From positions 1-37,875 of the forward strand of contig JAQWIK010000094.1 of the NCBI GenBank assembly GCA_029248915.1: a DNA stretch of 37,875 nucleotides, in the 5' to 3' direction. This document shows positions 9,660-18,788 of this stretch, piece after piece; positions within the stretch are counted from its first letter, which is position 1, and each line of letters begins with the position of its first letter. The notes beneath the pieces are model-generated. The model was not told the DNA's origin. It saw nothing but the letters and a program-made list of their open reading frames with translations, and made no database searches. This stretch comes from Paracoccaceae bacterium (GTDB taxonomy: Bacteria > Pseudomonadota > Alphaproteobacteria > Rhodobacterales > Rhodobacteraceae). The position numbers and the translations under genes were made by a program.

Positions 9660-10436
9660 ATGGACTACGAAACAATCGAACTTGAAATAACAGATAAAGT
9701 AGCAGTTATTCGTCTAAATCGTCCTGAGGTAAAAAATGCTCTTAATACTCAAATGAGAGCAGAAATTACACAGTGTGTTAACCAAATGGGAAAAGAGGCT
9801 AGGGTGCTCGTGATTACGGGGTCTGGCTCGGCATTTTGTTCCGGACAAGATTTGGGAGATAGGAAGTCAGTTTCTCAGATTGATCTTGAACGCACATTGC
9901 GGGATGAATATGAGCCCATGCTACGCTCGATACTGGATTGCCCAGTCCCAACCATAGCTGCAATTAATGGAGCTGCAGCTGGAGCAGGAGCTAATTTGGC
10001 TTTAGCTGCTGATGTTGTTATTGCCTGTGAATCAGCCTATTTTTTGCAGGCATTTACTAGAATTGGTTTAATACCAGATGCAGGTGGTACTTATATAATG
10101 CCAAGAACTATGGGAAAAGCCAAAGCTATGGGAGCATCTTTATTTGCTGATAAAATAACGGCAAACCAGGCAGATCGTTGGGGTTTGATTTGGGAAGCTG
10201 TACCAGATGAGGATTTTGAGAAAATTTGGCTTTCTCGTGCAAATCATCTCGCGGATGGACCGACAGTGGCTTACGGATATTTAAAGGAAGCTCTAAAAAA
10301 TTCATTTGAAAATGACCTTAATAGCCAATTATCACTTGAAGCGAAACTACAAAACGATTGTGGTAATACACGAGATTTTCAGGAAGGCGTTTTGGCCTTT
10401 TTACAGAAAAGAGAAGCCAAATTCGAAGGAAGATAA
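9660..10436 (+). CDS. enoyl-CoA hydratase/isomerase family protein (PaaG-like)
   Basis: This 258-residue crotonase-fold protein has the oxyanion-hole motifs SGSAFCSGQDLG and INGAAAGAGANLALAADVV. A catalytic-loop aspartate lies in GLIPDAGGTYIMPR, the pattern of PaaG, which isomerises ring-1,2-epoxyphenylacetyl-CoA to the oxepin in aerobic phenylacetate degradation. No other paa gene is in the window, so a general fatty-acid enoyl-CoA hydratase or isomerase role is equally open and I give no symbol. An AAGGAAAA ribosome binding site lies just before the ATG. The stop codon is only 3 nt from the end of the convergent gltA, with no visible terminator between them. An enoyl-CoA hydratase at this place, after ccmH, is what I recall of Rhodobacterales gene order. 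Confidence 0.88.
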   Translation: MDYETIELEITDKVAVIRLNRPEVKNALNTQMRAEITQCVNQMGKEARVLVITGSGSAFCSGQDLGDRKSVSQIDLERTLRDEYEPMLRSILDCPVPTIAAINGAAAGAGANLALAADVVIACESAYFLQAFTRIGLIPDAGGTYIMPRTMGKAKAMGASLFADKITANQADRWGLIWEAVPDEDFEKIWLSRANHLADGPTVAYGYLKEALKNSFENDLNSQLSLEAKLQNDCGNTRDFQEGVLAFLQKREAKFEGR

Positions 10437-10439
10437 CAT

Positions 10440-11735
10440 TTATCGGTTTTCGATGTCATTATAATTTCTTGGAACTTCCCCCAAGTACAATTGTCTAGGC
10501 CGTCCTATTTTGACTTGCGGATCTGCAATCATTTCTTTCCACTGAGAAATCCATCCCACTGTACGCGATAGGGCAAATATAGGGGTAAACATAGAAGTGG
10601 GAAAACCCATCGCTTCCAGTATAATTCCAGAATAGAAATCTACATTTGGAAATAATTTTTTATCAACAAAATATTCATCGTTTAGTGCTACGGTTTCTAG
10701 TTCTTTTGCGACTTGGAGCAGAGGGTTATTATTAACACCCAGTAAATCTAAAACTTCGTCAGCAGACCTTTTCAACACCGTAGCTCTTGGATCAGTGTTT
10801 TTATAAACTCGGTGTCCGAATCCCATAAGTCTAAATGGATCATTTTTATCCTTAGCACGCTTTATGAACTCTGGTATTCTATCTGCAGTACCAATTTCCC
10901 GTAACATTTCCAAACAAGCTTGGTTAGCTCCACCATGGGCAGGGCCCCATAAACATGCGATACCTGCCGCGATACAAGCAAATGGATTTGCTCCAGAGCT
11001 TGAGGCAAGACGAACAGTACTTGTTGAAGCGTTTTGTTCATGATCCGCGTGAAGAGTAAATATTCTGTCCATTGCTCGGCTCAAAATTGGGTTAACCTCA
11101 TAATTTTCTGCAGGTACAGCAAAACACATCCGCAAAAAGTTTGAGGCGTAATCTAAGTCGTTACGTGGATAGACAAATGGCTGACCTATTGTATATTTAT
11201 ATGCCATTGCCGCGATTGTTGGCATCTTCGCGATCATTCGTATTGAAGCAACCTCTCGCTGCCACGGATCATTAATATCTGTGCTATCATGATAAAAGGC
11301 AGACATTGCGCCAACAACTCCAGTCATGATAGCCATGGGATGAGCATCCCGTCTAAAACCACGGAACAAGTAGCCCATTTGCTCATGGATCATTGTGTGG
11401 TTTGTAACTCGATTTTCAAAATCTTCCAATTCAGCTGGCGTAGGTAAGTCTCCATATAGAAGAAGATAACAGACCTCTAAATAATGTGAATGTTCGGCAA
11501 GTTGATCAATTGGGTAACCTCTGTGAAGAAGTTCGCCCTTACCGCCATCTATAAAAGTGATGGTGCTATCGCAACTCGCAGTAGAAGTGAAACCGGGATC
11601 ATATGTAAAAACTCCAGCTTCACCATAAAGTTTGCGAATATCTATTACGTCAGGGCCCGCTGTTGGAGACATAATAGGTAAATCATACTCTTTACCATCA
11701 AGTAAAAGTTTTGCTATTTTTGAAGACTTAACCAT
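10440..11735 (-). CDS. gltA: citrate synthase
   Basis: This 431-residue hexameric-type citrate synthase condenses oxaloacetate and acetyl-CoA at the entry of the TCA cycle. Recognisable blocks are the N-terminal beta domain ([22 protein letters not shown]), [13 protein letters not shown]-like [28 protein letters not shown] with an active-site histidine, [15 protein letters not shown]-like [28 protein letters not shown], and the catalytic aspartate region VDFYSGIIL. The start [14 protein letters not shown] fits homologues. It is encoded after gltX on the same strand with a gap of about 64 nt, and is convergent to the enoyl-CoA hydratase gene. Confidence 0.98.
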   Translation of the reverse strand: MVKSSKIAKLLLDGKEYDLPIMSPTAGPDVIDIRKLYGEAGVFTYDPGFTSTASCDSTITFIDGGKGELLHRGYPIDQLAEHSHYLEVCYLLLYGDLPTPAELEDFENRVTNHTMIHEQMGYLFRGFRRDAHPMAIMTGVVGAMSAFYHDSTDINDPWQREVASIRMIAKMPTIAAMAYKYTIGQPFVYPRNDLDYASNFLRMCFAVPAENYEVNPILSRAMDRIFTLHADHEQNASTSTVRLASSSGANPFACIAAGIACLWGPAHGGANQACLEMLREIGTADRIPEFIKRAKDKNDPFRLMGFGHRVYKNTDPRATVLKRSADEVLDLLGVNNNPLLQVAKELETVALNDEYFVDKKLFPNVDFYSGIILEAMGFPTSMFTPIFALSRTVGWISQWKEMIADPQVKIGRPRQLYLGEVPRNYNDIENR

Positions 11736-11799
11736 GTCAATTTTTCTTTCTTTTTAACCACCAACCTATCGCTGTGATATTTTTATACCTAGCAAGGTC

Positions 11800-13200
11800 C
11801 TAAAAACCCTGAACACTATTTAGTCTTGCTATCGTTTCGTCACGTCCCAAAACAAGCATCATATCAAAAACGCTAGGCGTTTTAGTTTGACCGGAGAGAG
11901 CAGCCCTAATAGGTGAAGCTAACTTACCAAACTTAACTCCAGATATTTCGGAAACTCTGTTACAAATTTGCTCTAAATCGTCCCTGGTCCAAGTAGCATT
12001 GCTCAGGTGCAACGTCAATGTTCTCAACATTTTAATAGCGTCTTCGTCAAGGTTTAAACTTGCGTCATGGCTCATTTTAATTGGTATGTTAACAAAGATA
12101 AAAGCAGCTTTATCAATAAGCTCTGAAAATGTTTTAACTTTATCTTTTAGACAGTAAAGGCTTGCATTTAAAAGCTCGACTTTATCTTCTGAAATCGATC
12201 CATTCTTGTCATATTTTAGAAAATTTTTAACTTCATTTATAAGCGCCGCATCATCTGTATTTTTTATGTGTTGGCCCGATAAAAACTGTAACTTCTTTAA
12301 ATTAAATCTTGCTGGCGATTTTCCAATATTATCGAGGTTAAACCATTCCAAAGCTTGTTGATCTGTAAAATATTCTTCATCACCGTGGCTCCAACCCAGC
12401 CTCGCTAGATAATTACGCACTCCGCTAGCTGGATATCCTTCTCTTTCATATTCCTCAATGCTGGTCGCGCCAAGTCTCTTAGACATTTTCTTCCCGTCTT
12501 CGCCATGTATTAAGGGAATGTGCGCATAAACTGGAATATTCCATCCCATAGCATGGTAAATTAAATTCTGCCTAGCTGCATTATTTAAGTGATCGTCGCC
12601 CCTTATTACGTGCGTTACCCCCATATCGTGATCATCAACAACAACTGCAAGCATATAGACCGGTGAACCATCAGACCTAAGTAAAACCATATCGTCTAAT
12701 TGATTATTTTTAATGATAATATCCCCTTGGACCTCATCTTGGATATTAGTTACGCCTGTTTCAGGGCTTTTAATCCTTATCACGTAAGGACTGTCTGGGT
12801 GCTCAGAAGGGTCAACGTTCCTCCAAGGACTTTTAAAAAGTGTTGATGCCCCACTTTTTTTTGCGTTTTCTTTAAAATTTTGAATTTCCTCAGGAGAAGA
12901 ATAGCACTTATAAGCTTTTTTATTTTTTAGCAAAGCCTCAGCAATTTCAACGTGCCGTGGCGCTCTCTCGAATTGACTTATTATATCTCCATCATAATTT
13001 AAGCCTAACCAATTTAAGCCATTTATAATAACCTTATTTGCCTCTTCAGTTGATCGCTTTCTATCTGTATCTTCAATACGAATATAAAATTTACCATCTC
13101 TTCCGCGGGCATATAACCAGTTAAATAAAGCTGTTCTTGCAGTCCCAATATGCATAAAACCAGTAGGAGAAGGTGCTATCCTAGTTACAACTTGGGACAT
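11800..13200 (-). CDS. gltX: glutamate--tRNA ligase
   Basis: This 466-residue class I aminoacyl-tRNA synthetase charges tRNA-Glu, and possibly tRNA-Gln in organisms that use the amidotransferase route. The HIGH motif appears as FMHIGTART in [14 protein letters not shown], and the second signature is [11 protein letters not shown]. The anticodon-binding helical domain fills the C-terminal third. Start and length match bacterial GltX. It lies upstream of gltA on the same strand and 164 nt downstream of lexA. In Rhodobacterales relatives I recall a comEC gene between lexA and gltX; none is present here. Confidence 0.98.
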   Translation of the reverse strand: MSQVVTRIAPSPTGFMHIGTARTALFNWLYARGRDGKFYIRIEDTDRKRSTEEANKVIINGLNWLGLNYDGDIISQFERAPRHVEIAEALLKNKKAYKCYSSPEEIQNFKENAKKSGASTLFKSPWRNVDPSEHPDSPYVIRIKSPETGVTNIQDEVQGDIIIKNNQLDDMVLLRSDGSPVYMLAVVVDDHDMGVTHVIRGDDHLNNAARQNLIYHAMGWNIPVYAHIPLIHGEDGKKMSKRLGATSIEEYEREGYPASGVRNYLARLGWSHGDEEYFTDQQALEWFNLDNIGKSPARFNLKKLQFLSGQHIKNTDDAALINEVKNFLKYDKNGSISEDKVELLNASLYCLKDKVKTFSELIDKAAFIFVNIPIKMSHDASLNLDEDAIKMLRTLTLHLSNATWTRDDLEQICNRVSEISGVKFGKLASPIRAALSGQTKTPSVFDMMLVLGRDETIARLNSVQGF

Positions 13201-13364
13201 TGTTTAAACCTTTAAACTATTAAGTAACACGAAAATGCTTTTAACGTTATAAAAACGTGATAACAAGGCTGGCGTAAAACCAACCCTATATGTATTAATA
13301 TGGCTATTAGTCCAAATTAAATACCATATAAATATCGGTTAAAAGATTTTTTAATTTTTTTAAA

Positions 13365-14060
13365 TCAATAAGTTCTTAAGAGACCAACGAGACGACCTTG
13401 AACCTTAATTTTTTCATGTGAAAAGGTACGAGTTTCATATGCCGGGTTGGCCGCTTCTAAGGCAATTGCCTCACCTCTAACAAAAAACCTTTTCAACGTT
13501 GCTTCTTGATTTTCGATAAGTGCAACCACGATATCACCATTCATAGCACTGTTTGTTTCTTTAATAACCACAACATCGCCGTCGTTTATACCAGCGTTAA
13601 TCATTGAGTCGCCTTTAACCTCTAAGGCAAAATGGTCCCCACCACCTCTTAGAATCTGACCGGGAACAGCTACGTTATGAGATATTTCGCTTATTGCCTC
13701 TACTGGTACACCAGCTGCAATTCGGCCCATTACCGGGATTTCGTTTGCATATACGCTTTCAATTGGTGCGGATGGGTTGTTTGCGATTACAGAATTTCTA
13801 GAACCAGAAGATATTTCAGACACAGAAGAACTTTTAAATTTTGGAGCATTCGGCATTTTTACGATTTCTATCGCTCTAGCTCGATTTGCTAGTCTTTTAA
13901 TAAAACCTCTTTCCTCCAAAGCGGTAATAAGGCGGTGAATTCCTGATTTAGACCTAAGGTCCAGAGCCTCTTTCATTTCATCAAAAGATGGTGGAACACC
14001 ATTTTTTGACAAACGTTTTTGTATGAATTCCAGTAGATCTAGTTGTTTTTGTGTTAGCAT
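13365..14060 (-). CDS. lexA: LexA repressor, SOS response
   Basis: This 231-residue repressor is counted from the ATG at 14060 ([13 protein letters not shown]). An upstream in-frame ATG at 14072 is less likely because ATGAGG there supplies the Shine-Dalgarno sequence for 14060. The N-terminal winged helix ([18 protein letters not shown]) binds DNA. The C-terminal S24 domain shows the autocleavage site A116-G117 in [10 protein letters not shown], the nucleophile S152 in KGDSM and the base K190 in ATLKRF. RecA-stimulated self-cleavage relieves repression of DNA-damage genes. A GTTC-N7-GTTC operator overlaps its own promoter just upstream, so it is autoregulated. It follows moeA in the same direction. 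Confidence 0.97.
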   Translation of the reverse strand: MLTQKQLDLLEFIQKRLSKNGVPPSFDEMKEALDLRSKSGIHRLITALEERGFIKRLANRARAIEIVKMPNAPKFKSSSVSEISSGSRNSVIANNPSAPIESVYANEIPVMGRIAAGVPVEAISEISHNVAVPGQILRGGGDHFALEVKGDSMINAGINDGDVVVIKETNSAMNGDIVVALIENQEATLKRFFVRGEAIALEAANPAYETRTFSHEKIKVQGRLVGLLRTY

Positions 14061-14086
14061 ACTCAGCCTCATTTTACTAAATAAAA

Positions 14087-14122
14087 CAATTTTGTTCTAC
14101 ATTAGTTCTTGTTTTGTGTCAA
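14087..14122 (-). promoter_or_regulatory. lexA promoter with overlapping SOS box
   Basis: On the minus strand, a perfect -35 TTGACA (14122-14117) is followed by a 17-nt spacer and a -10 TAGAAC (14099-14094). The alphaproteobacterial LexA operator GTTC-N7-GTTC occupies 14094-14108 (GAAC-N7-GAAC on the coding strand). It covers the -10 element and part of the spacer, so LexA binding would block RNA polymerase. This gives lexA an SOS-controlled promoter independent of the upstream trp-moa-moe transcript. The start of transcription is predicted near 14087. Confidence 0.85.
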
Positions 14123-14132
14123 ATATTAAAAG

Positions 14133-15311
14133 TTAGTCCAACTCAAGATAACTTATGAGATCACCTTTTTTTGCTGCTTTTTCATTTGGCTGCCTAATGG
14201 CCAAAGCATTCGATTTTTGTAAAACGCTCAATAAAGAACTGTCCTGGTCAGAGGGTATTTCTAAACTATCATTTTTTAAAAAGGCTCGCATGAAATGTTT
14301 TCTTCCCGCATTCTCTGCCAGATCGTTTGCCAGATATGCTTTTTTTTCGATATTATTTAATTCAACTGTTCCAAGCATTTTTCCAATAAGAGGCTTTAAA
14401 AAAAGATGAGCGCATACCAATGCTGATACAGGATTGCCTGGAAGCCCCATAAAAATTGTATTCTTATTTTTGCCAGCCAGGATAGGCTTGCCTGGCCTCA
14501 TGGCCACTTTATAGAATGAGTGCTTAACGTTTATAGTGTTAAATACTTCATTGACATAATCATGGTCTCCGACGGACGCGCCACCTATTGTAATCACTAA
14601 ATCTGCAGGAACTGCTAGATCCAAAGCTTTTTCTAAACTAGTTTTGTTATCTCTCGCTATCGGTAGTATATGTCCAATCGCACCCCATTTGTTAATAAGA
14701 GCTTTTAACCCATATGTGTTTGAAGCAACTATTTGATTTGGTTTAGGTGAATTACCTGGAAAAATAAGCTCATCTCCAGTAGAAATTATGGAAACTATTG
14801 GCCGCCTCGTGACGTTAAGTAAGGGAAAATTCATTGAAGCCAATAAAGCAATGTCAAATGATTTAAGAATTACACCCTTTTGAAGTAAAGTTTTGCCCGC
14901 TTTATAATCGCATCCTTTTTTTCTAACAAAATCATTCTCTTCAACCTTATCTTGAATGGTTATTACATTCTCCACCTCTACTGCATCCTCTTGGATTAAA
15001 ACGCTATTAGTCCCGGTGGGCATCGGTGCTCCTGTGAAAATCCTAACAGCTTGACCTTCTAGAACAGAACCATCAAAAGAGGCGCCTGCCGCTACTTTAC
15101 CTACTACCAATAATTTTTTGCCAGGTAGTTTATCTAACTTTTTTAAAGCATATCCGTCCATTGAAGATGCATCAAAGGGTGGTTGGTCTCGAGTAGATAT
15201 TGTTTCTTCCCTAAGCACTCTACCGCAAGCCTCTTCGATTTTTACTACTTCAATATCAATTTTTTTTGCTAAAAAAAGCAGTTTTGATAAAGCTTGCTCA
15301 AATGATATCAT
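14133..15311 (-). CDS. moeA: molybdopterin molybdenumtransferase MoeA
   Basis: This 392-residue enzyme inserts molybdate into adenylylated molybdopterin, the last common step of molybdenum cofactor synthesis. Conserved blocks are PPFDASSMDGYALK near residues 42-55, GKVAAGASFDG, RIFTGAPMPTGTNSVLIQED, STGDELI, TIGGASVGDHDYV, AMRPGKPILAG and MGLPGNPVSALVC. It overlaps moaC by 4 nt (15308-15311), showing translational coupling within the trpGDC-moaC-moeA series. Molybdoenzyme targets are not in the window. Length is normal for the family. Confidence 0.97.
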   Translation of the reverse strand: MISFEQALSKLLFLAKKIDIEVVKIEEACGRVLREETISTRDQPPFDASSMDGYALKKLDKLPGKKLLVVGKVAAGASFDGSVLEGQAVRIFTGAPMPTGTNSVLIQEDAVEVENVITIQDKVEENDFVRKKGCDYKAGKTLLQKGVILKSFDIALLASMNFPLLNVTRRPIVSIISTGDELIFPGNSPKPNQIVASNTYGLKALINKWGAIGHILPIARDNKTSLEKALDLAVPADLVITIGGASVGDHDYVNEVFNTINVKHSFYKVAMRPGKPILAGKNKNTIFMGLPGNPVSALVCAHLFLKPLIGKMLGTVELNNIEKKAYLANDLAENAGRKHFMRAFLKNDSLEIPSDQDSSLLSVLQKSNALAIRQPNEKAAKKGDLISYLELD

Positions 15312-15784
15312 GAGCTTTCATAACGGCCAGACTTGCCCCCATTTTTAAATATCAGGCGTAGATCTTTTATAATTATGCTTTTGTCTACAGACTTGACCAT
15401 GTCATAGATTGTCAGTGCTGAAATACTCGCGGCTGTTAAAGCTTCCATTTCAACTCCAGTTGGTCCAGTAGTTTTGACCGTTGAGATTAATTCAATGCCT
15501 GGAAGTTTATCATTTACGTTGAAATCTAAATTAACTTTTGTAAGGCTTAAAGGATGACATAGTGGAATGAGCTCAGAGGTTTTTTTGGCGCCTTGTATTC
15601 CGGCAATTCGAGCCACGTTTAAAACGTCACCCTTCCTAGCGCGTCCGTCGGTAATAATTTTCAGAGTTTCTAAGGACATCTGGATGGAACAAGAGGCTCT
15701 GGCTATCCGAAAACTGCTTTCTTTATCAGAAATATCTACCATATGGGCGTTACCATTATCATCAAAATGCGTGAGTTTAGCCAT
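15308..15784 (-). CDS. moaC: cyclic pyranopterin monophosphate synthase MoaC
   Basis: This 158-residue enzyme acts with MoaA to convert GTP to cyclic pyranopterin monophosphate, the first stage of molybdenum cofactor synthesis. The catalytic residues of the E. coli enzyme are all at the same numbers: K51, H77 in LCHPL, E112, D128 in YDMVK, and K131. The ending KNGGKSGRYES is typical. It begins 3 nt after trpC and overlaps moeA by 4 nt. The joining of tryptophan and molybdenum cofactor genes in one series is what I recall for Rhodobacterales. Confidence 0.97.
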   Translation of the reverse strand: MAKLTHFDDNGNAHMVDISDKESSFRIARASCSIQMSLETLKIITDGRARKGDVLNVARIAGIQGAKKTSELIPLCHPLSLTKVNLDFNVNDKLPGIELISTVKTTGPTGVEMEALTAASISALTIYDMVKSVDKSIIIKDLRLIFKNGGKSGRYESS

Positions 15785-15787
15785 TAA

Positions 15788-16594
15788 TTAATACTCGCTT
15801 TCAGGTTTCGAGATTAAATTGCGAGTGGCAAATTCTATATCATTTTGTCTCATCAAACTTTCCCCAATTAAAAAAGCAGATGCACCACTTGAAGTTAAGT
15901 CCTGAAGGTCTTCAGACGAGTTAAGTCCAGATTCAGAAATTAAAAACCGATTACCTGGAACTAATTCTGCTAATTTGCGCGTTATGTTGATATCAGTTTC
16001 AAATGTCTTCAAATTTCTGTTATTTATTCCAATTAGCTTTGACTTTAGATCTAAAGCACGTTGTAGCTCTATCTCGTTATGGACCTCCAAAAGAACATCC
16101 ATCTTCCAAAAAAACGCAGCTTCTTCAAGCTCTTGCGCTTGTTGGTCAGACACAGAAGCCATAATTATAAGTATACAATCAGCATTTAAGGCTCTAGCTT
16201 CTGCAACTTGATATGTATCATACATGAAATCTTTTCTAAGTGCAGGCAACGAGGTGACATTTTTTGCCTCATCAAGGTAATGTTTAGCTCCTTGAAAACT
16301 AGGAGTATCTGTTAGAACTGATAGACATGTTGCACCGCCAGCTTGATATGCCTTGGCAATTTTACGCGGGTTGAAGTCTTTTCGTATCAGCCCTTTCGAA
16401 GGCGATGCTTTTTTTATTTCAGCTATAAGGGTGTGTAAAGAACCCTTTTTGTTAGTTAGCGCTCTCGAAAAAGAACGAACTTTGGGGGCAGCTTTTGCAA
16501 GCATTTCAATATCCGATAATGATTTAACTTTCTTATCGTTTTGTATTTCAACTAATTTATAAGCTTTGATTTTATCTAAAACAGATTTGCTCAT
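15788..16594 (-). CDS. trpC: indole-3-glycerol phosphate synthase
   Basis: This 268-residue TIM-barrel enzyme closes the indole ring in tryptophan synthesis, converting carboxyphenylamino-deoxyribulose phosphate to indole-3-glycerol phosphate. Diagnostic segments are [16 protein letters not shown] with the catalytic lysine, [48 protein letters not shown] and [13 protein letters not shown]. It overlaps trpD by 4 nt (16591-16594). It is a stand-alone TrpC with no TrpF fusion, as usual in alphaproteobacteria; trpF, trpA and trpB are outside the window. Confidence 0.97.
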   Translation of the reverse strand: MSKSVLDKIKAYKLVEIQNDKKVKSLSDIEMLAKAAPKVRSFSRALTNKKGSLHTLIAEIKKASPSKGLIRKDFNPRKIAKAYQAGGATCLSVLTDTPSFQGAKHYLDEAKNVTSLPALRKDFMYDTYQVAEARALNADCILIIMASVSDQQAQELEEAAFFWKMDVLLEVHNEIELQRALDLKSKLIGINNRNLKTFETDINITRKLAELVPGNRFLISESGLNSSEDLQDLTSSGASAFLIGESLMRQNDIEFATRNLISKPESEY

Positions 16595-17610
16595 TCTACT
16601 CTCGCAGTTACGTTAGTTAATCTCTTTAGAGCAGATTTTGCTTTTCCACTGTCTATTGCTTCCCTTGCGATCTCAACACCTGTAGTTAAATCACTAGTTT
16701 TTTCTGCGACAACTAAAGCAGCAGCTGAATTCAATAAAACCGCATCGCGATAAGCTCCCTTTTTTCCGTCTAACAAATCTAAAAAAGCTTTGCTGTTTTC
16801 ATTTGGCGTACCACCTAGAATTTTCTCTAATGGATGTACTTCTAGTTTTGCTTCTTCTGGATGAATTTCAGATTTTGAGATATCTTCATTTTCTAGTTTT
16901 ACAACTGAAGTCTGACCAGTAATGGTTATTTCATCTGTTCCATCTGATCCATGAACTAACCACGCTTTTTTACTGCCCAGAGATTTCAAAGTTTTTGCCA
17001 TAGGTTCTAATAGCTCTTTGGAAAATGCTCCTGTTAACTGATATTTTACTCCTGCGGGATTAGTTAGTGGTCCCAAGATATTAAAGATTGTTCTAGTTCC
17101 GAGTTCCTGTCTTGCTGGCATAACATGTTTTATGGCTGGGTGGTGCATTGGTGCCATCATAAAACCAATACCAGCCTCAATTAAAGCCGTCTCAACAACT
17201 TCTTTTCCAACCATCACATTAATACCACTAGCAGATAATGCATCCGCTGCTCCTGATTTTGAACTTAGATTTTTATTTCCATGCTTTGCCACTGTTACAC
17301 CTGCTCCCGCCACCACAAATGCCGTTGCAGTTGAAATATTTAATGTTCCTACTCCATCTCCTCCAGTTCCTACTATGTCCATTGCATCATCTGGTGCTTT
17401 GACTTTGACACATTTGGAGCGCATTACTGAAGCCGCTGCGGCGTATTCGGTCACACTCTCTCCTCGTGTCCGCATAGCCATCAACAGGCCTCCAATTTGA
17501 GCTAGGGTCGCTGAGCCCTCAAATAATATTTCAAAGGCCCTTATGGCTTCATCATGACTTAATGGACCGTTTGCTGCTGCCTCAATTAATGGCTTAATAT
17601 GCTCATTCAT
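16591..17610 (-). CDS. trpD: anthranilate phosphoribosyltransferase
   Basis: This 339-residue enzyme transfers phosphoribose from PRPP to anthranilate in the second step of tryptophan synthesis. The PRPP loop [17 protein letters not shown] is near residue 79, followed by [31 protein letters not shown] and the TDEITITG block. I prefer the ATG at 17610, which overlaps the trpG TGA by one base (TGATG), over a GTG one codon earlier, because [12 protein letters not shown] resembles family N-termini. It is coupled to trpG upstream and trpC downstream by very short overlaps. Confidence 0.96.
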   Translation of the reverse strand: MNEHIKPLIEAAANGPLSHDEAIRAFEILFEGSATLAQIGGLLMAMRTRGESVTEYAAAASVMRSKCVKVKAPDDAMDIVGTGGDGVGTLNISTATAFVVAGAGVTVAKHGNKNLSSKSGAADALSASGINVMVGKEVVETALIEAGIGFMMAPMHHPAIKHVMPARQELGTRTIFNILGPLTNPAGVKYQLTGAFSKELLEPMAKTLKSLGSKKAWLVHGSDGTDEITITGQTSVVKLENEDISKSEIHPEEAKLEVHPLEKILGGTPNENSKAFLDLLDGKKGAYRDAVLLNSAAALVVAEKTSDLTTGVEIAREAIDSGKAKSALKRLTNVTARVE

Positions 17611-18188
17611 CACTTAACCTTTAAAAAATTTATGAAGTTTTTGAGGATATCGTGTCCATATTGTGATGCTATTGATTCCGGGTGAAATTGCACGCCATGT
17701 ATCGGTAATTTTTTGTGGGATAATCCCATTATGATTCCGTCTTCTGTTTCAGCGGTAACCGCAAGTTCTTCGGGTAGGGTCGATCTATCCACTATAAGTG
17801 AATGGTATCGAGTTGCTTCAATCGGGCTTGGCAATCCTTTAAATAAGTAGGAATTTTGATGTTTTATTATTCCCAGCTTGCCATGAACAATTTCATGGCA
17901 TTTAATTACTTTACCACCAAAATATTGACCTATTGTTTGATGCCCCAGACATACTCCTAGAAGAGGTATTCTTAATGAACTGGCGGCACCCACGAGATCT
18001 AAACAAATCCCTGCTTTATCTGGATCGCAAGGCCCAGGCGACAATAAAATTCCAGAAGGATTCAACTCAAGTGCTTGCGTTACGGTTATTTTATCGTTTC
18101 TTTTTACAATTACTTCGGTCCCAAGTTCTGAAACGTAATGTACCAAATTGTAAGTAAAGCTATCATAGTTATCGATAAGCAATATCAT
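17610..18188 (-). CDS. trpG: anthranilate synthase component II (glutamine amidotransferase)
   Basis: This 192-residue class I glutamine amidotransferase supplies ammonia to TrpE for anthranilate synthesis. The catalytic triad is visible: C80 in [12 protein letters not shown], and the histidine and glutamate of HGVQFHPES. The N-terminal [18 protein letters not shown] and [12 protein letters not shown] blocks are typical. PabA of folate synthesis is the usual alternative, but the direct link to trpD and trpC supports TrpG. It appears to be the first gene of the reverse trpG-trpD-trpC-moaC-moeA series. Its promoter should lie in 18189-18337, where a TTGACG is seen on the minus strand without a convincing -10. 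Confidence 0.95.
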   Translation of the reverse strand: MILLIDNYDSFTYNLVHYVSELGTEVIVKRNDKITVTQALELNPSGILLSPGPCDPDKAGICLDLVGAASSLRIPLLGVCLGHQTIGQYFGGKVIKCHEIVHGKLGIIKHQNSYLFKGLPSPIEATRYHSLIVDRSTLPEELAVTAETEDGIIMGLSHKKLPIHGVQFHPESIASQYGHDILKNFINFLKVK

Positions 18189-18337
18189 AGCGATTTTTCT
18201 TTCAGTTCAATAGAAGGGCTAGCCCAACGACCAATAATAGAGTTATAAATGGTCAGGGATAGTAAGCCGCGTCAAGAGTTGATATTTAAAGTAAATAAAA
18301 AAATGAATGGGTTTTATCAAAAAAAAGGTTTTGTTCT

Positions 18338-18727
18338 GTGAAGGGAATTATATCAGGATTTCTTTTTGGCTGTATTTCTTTGGCTGTTGTTTCAATAATT
18401 TTGGGAATTATTTTTCCAAAACCTCCTGAAAGCTTTAATATAATAGCCCCTGATAGTTCTCAATTTAGCAATTCGATAAATGATTATTCTTCGAAGTCAA
18501 AGCCTTTGGCTGAAGTTTATTATAGTCCTTCCGGTATTACGGAGCCCAATACTATCCGAAAATTAAATCAAAAAAGTTCTATTGAGAGCAGTTCCAAATT
18601 GGTTCCTATAATACCCAACACAGGTTTTTCTTCAATTCTCAAAATTAATCAAAAATTGCATAATAGTCCAGCTCAGCCAAAAATATCAGACAAAAATATG
18701 GATAGCCGAGTTAAATTTGATAATTAA
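18338..18727 (+). CDS. small membrane-anchored protein of unknown function
   Basis: This 129-residue reading frame starts at GTG, preceded by AAAGG at a suitable distance. It has one hydrophobic segment at about residues 4-26 (ISGFLFGCISLAVVSIILGI), then a polar, Ser/Pro/Asn/Lys-rich region without recognisable domain. It is likely a protein anchored by its N-terminus with a flexible tail in the periplasm. I do not recognise a family with confidence. The N-terminus resembles what I recall of a divergent polysaccharide deacetylase (YibQ-like) encoded between trpG and trpE in Rhodobacterales, which would make this a remnant lacking its catalytic domain. It is the only forward gene between 10437 and 23640. 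Confidence 0.55.
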   Translation: MKGIISGFLFGCISLAVVSIILGIIFPKPPESFNIIAPDSSQFSNSINDYSSKSKPLAEVYYSPSGITEPNTIRKLNQKSSIESSSKLVPIIPNTGFSSILKINQKLHNSPAQPKISDKNMDSRVKFDN

Positions 18728-18738
18728 TTTATTTATAT

Positions 18739-18780
18739 AAGTAATTGTTTTAGTTTATTAATAACTGTTAATTACTTTTA
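18739..18780. terminator. AT-rich hairpin between convergent genes (possible terminator)
   Basis: The arms AAGTAATT (18739-18746) and AATTACTT (18770-18777) pair over 8 bp, with an inner AGTT/AACT stem (18752-18755 and 18763-18766). They lie in the short gap between the forward small gene and the reverse trpE. There is no G/C clamp and only a short T stretch after it, so a terminator role is possible but weak. Confidence 0.3.
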
Positions 18781-18788
18781 TTAAAATA

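Noticed and set aside
14061-14072. Upstream ATG for lexA at 14072
   Set aside because: The ATGAGG at this place serves as Shine-Dalgarno for the ATG at 14060, and family members begin MLT.
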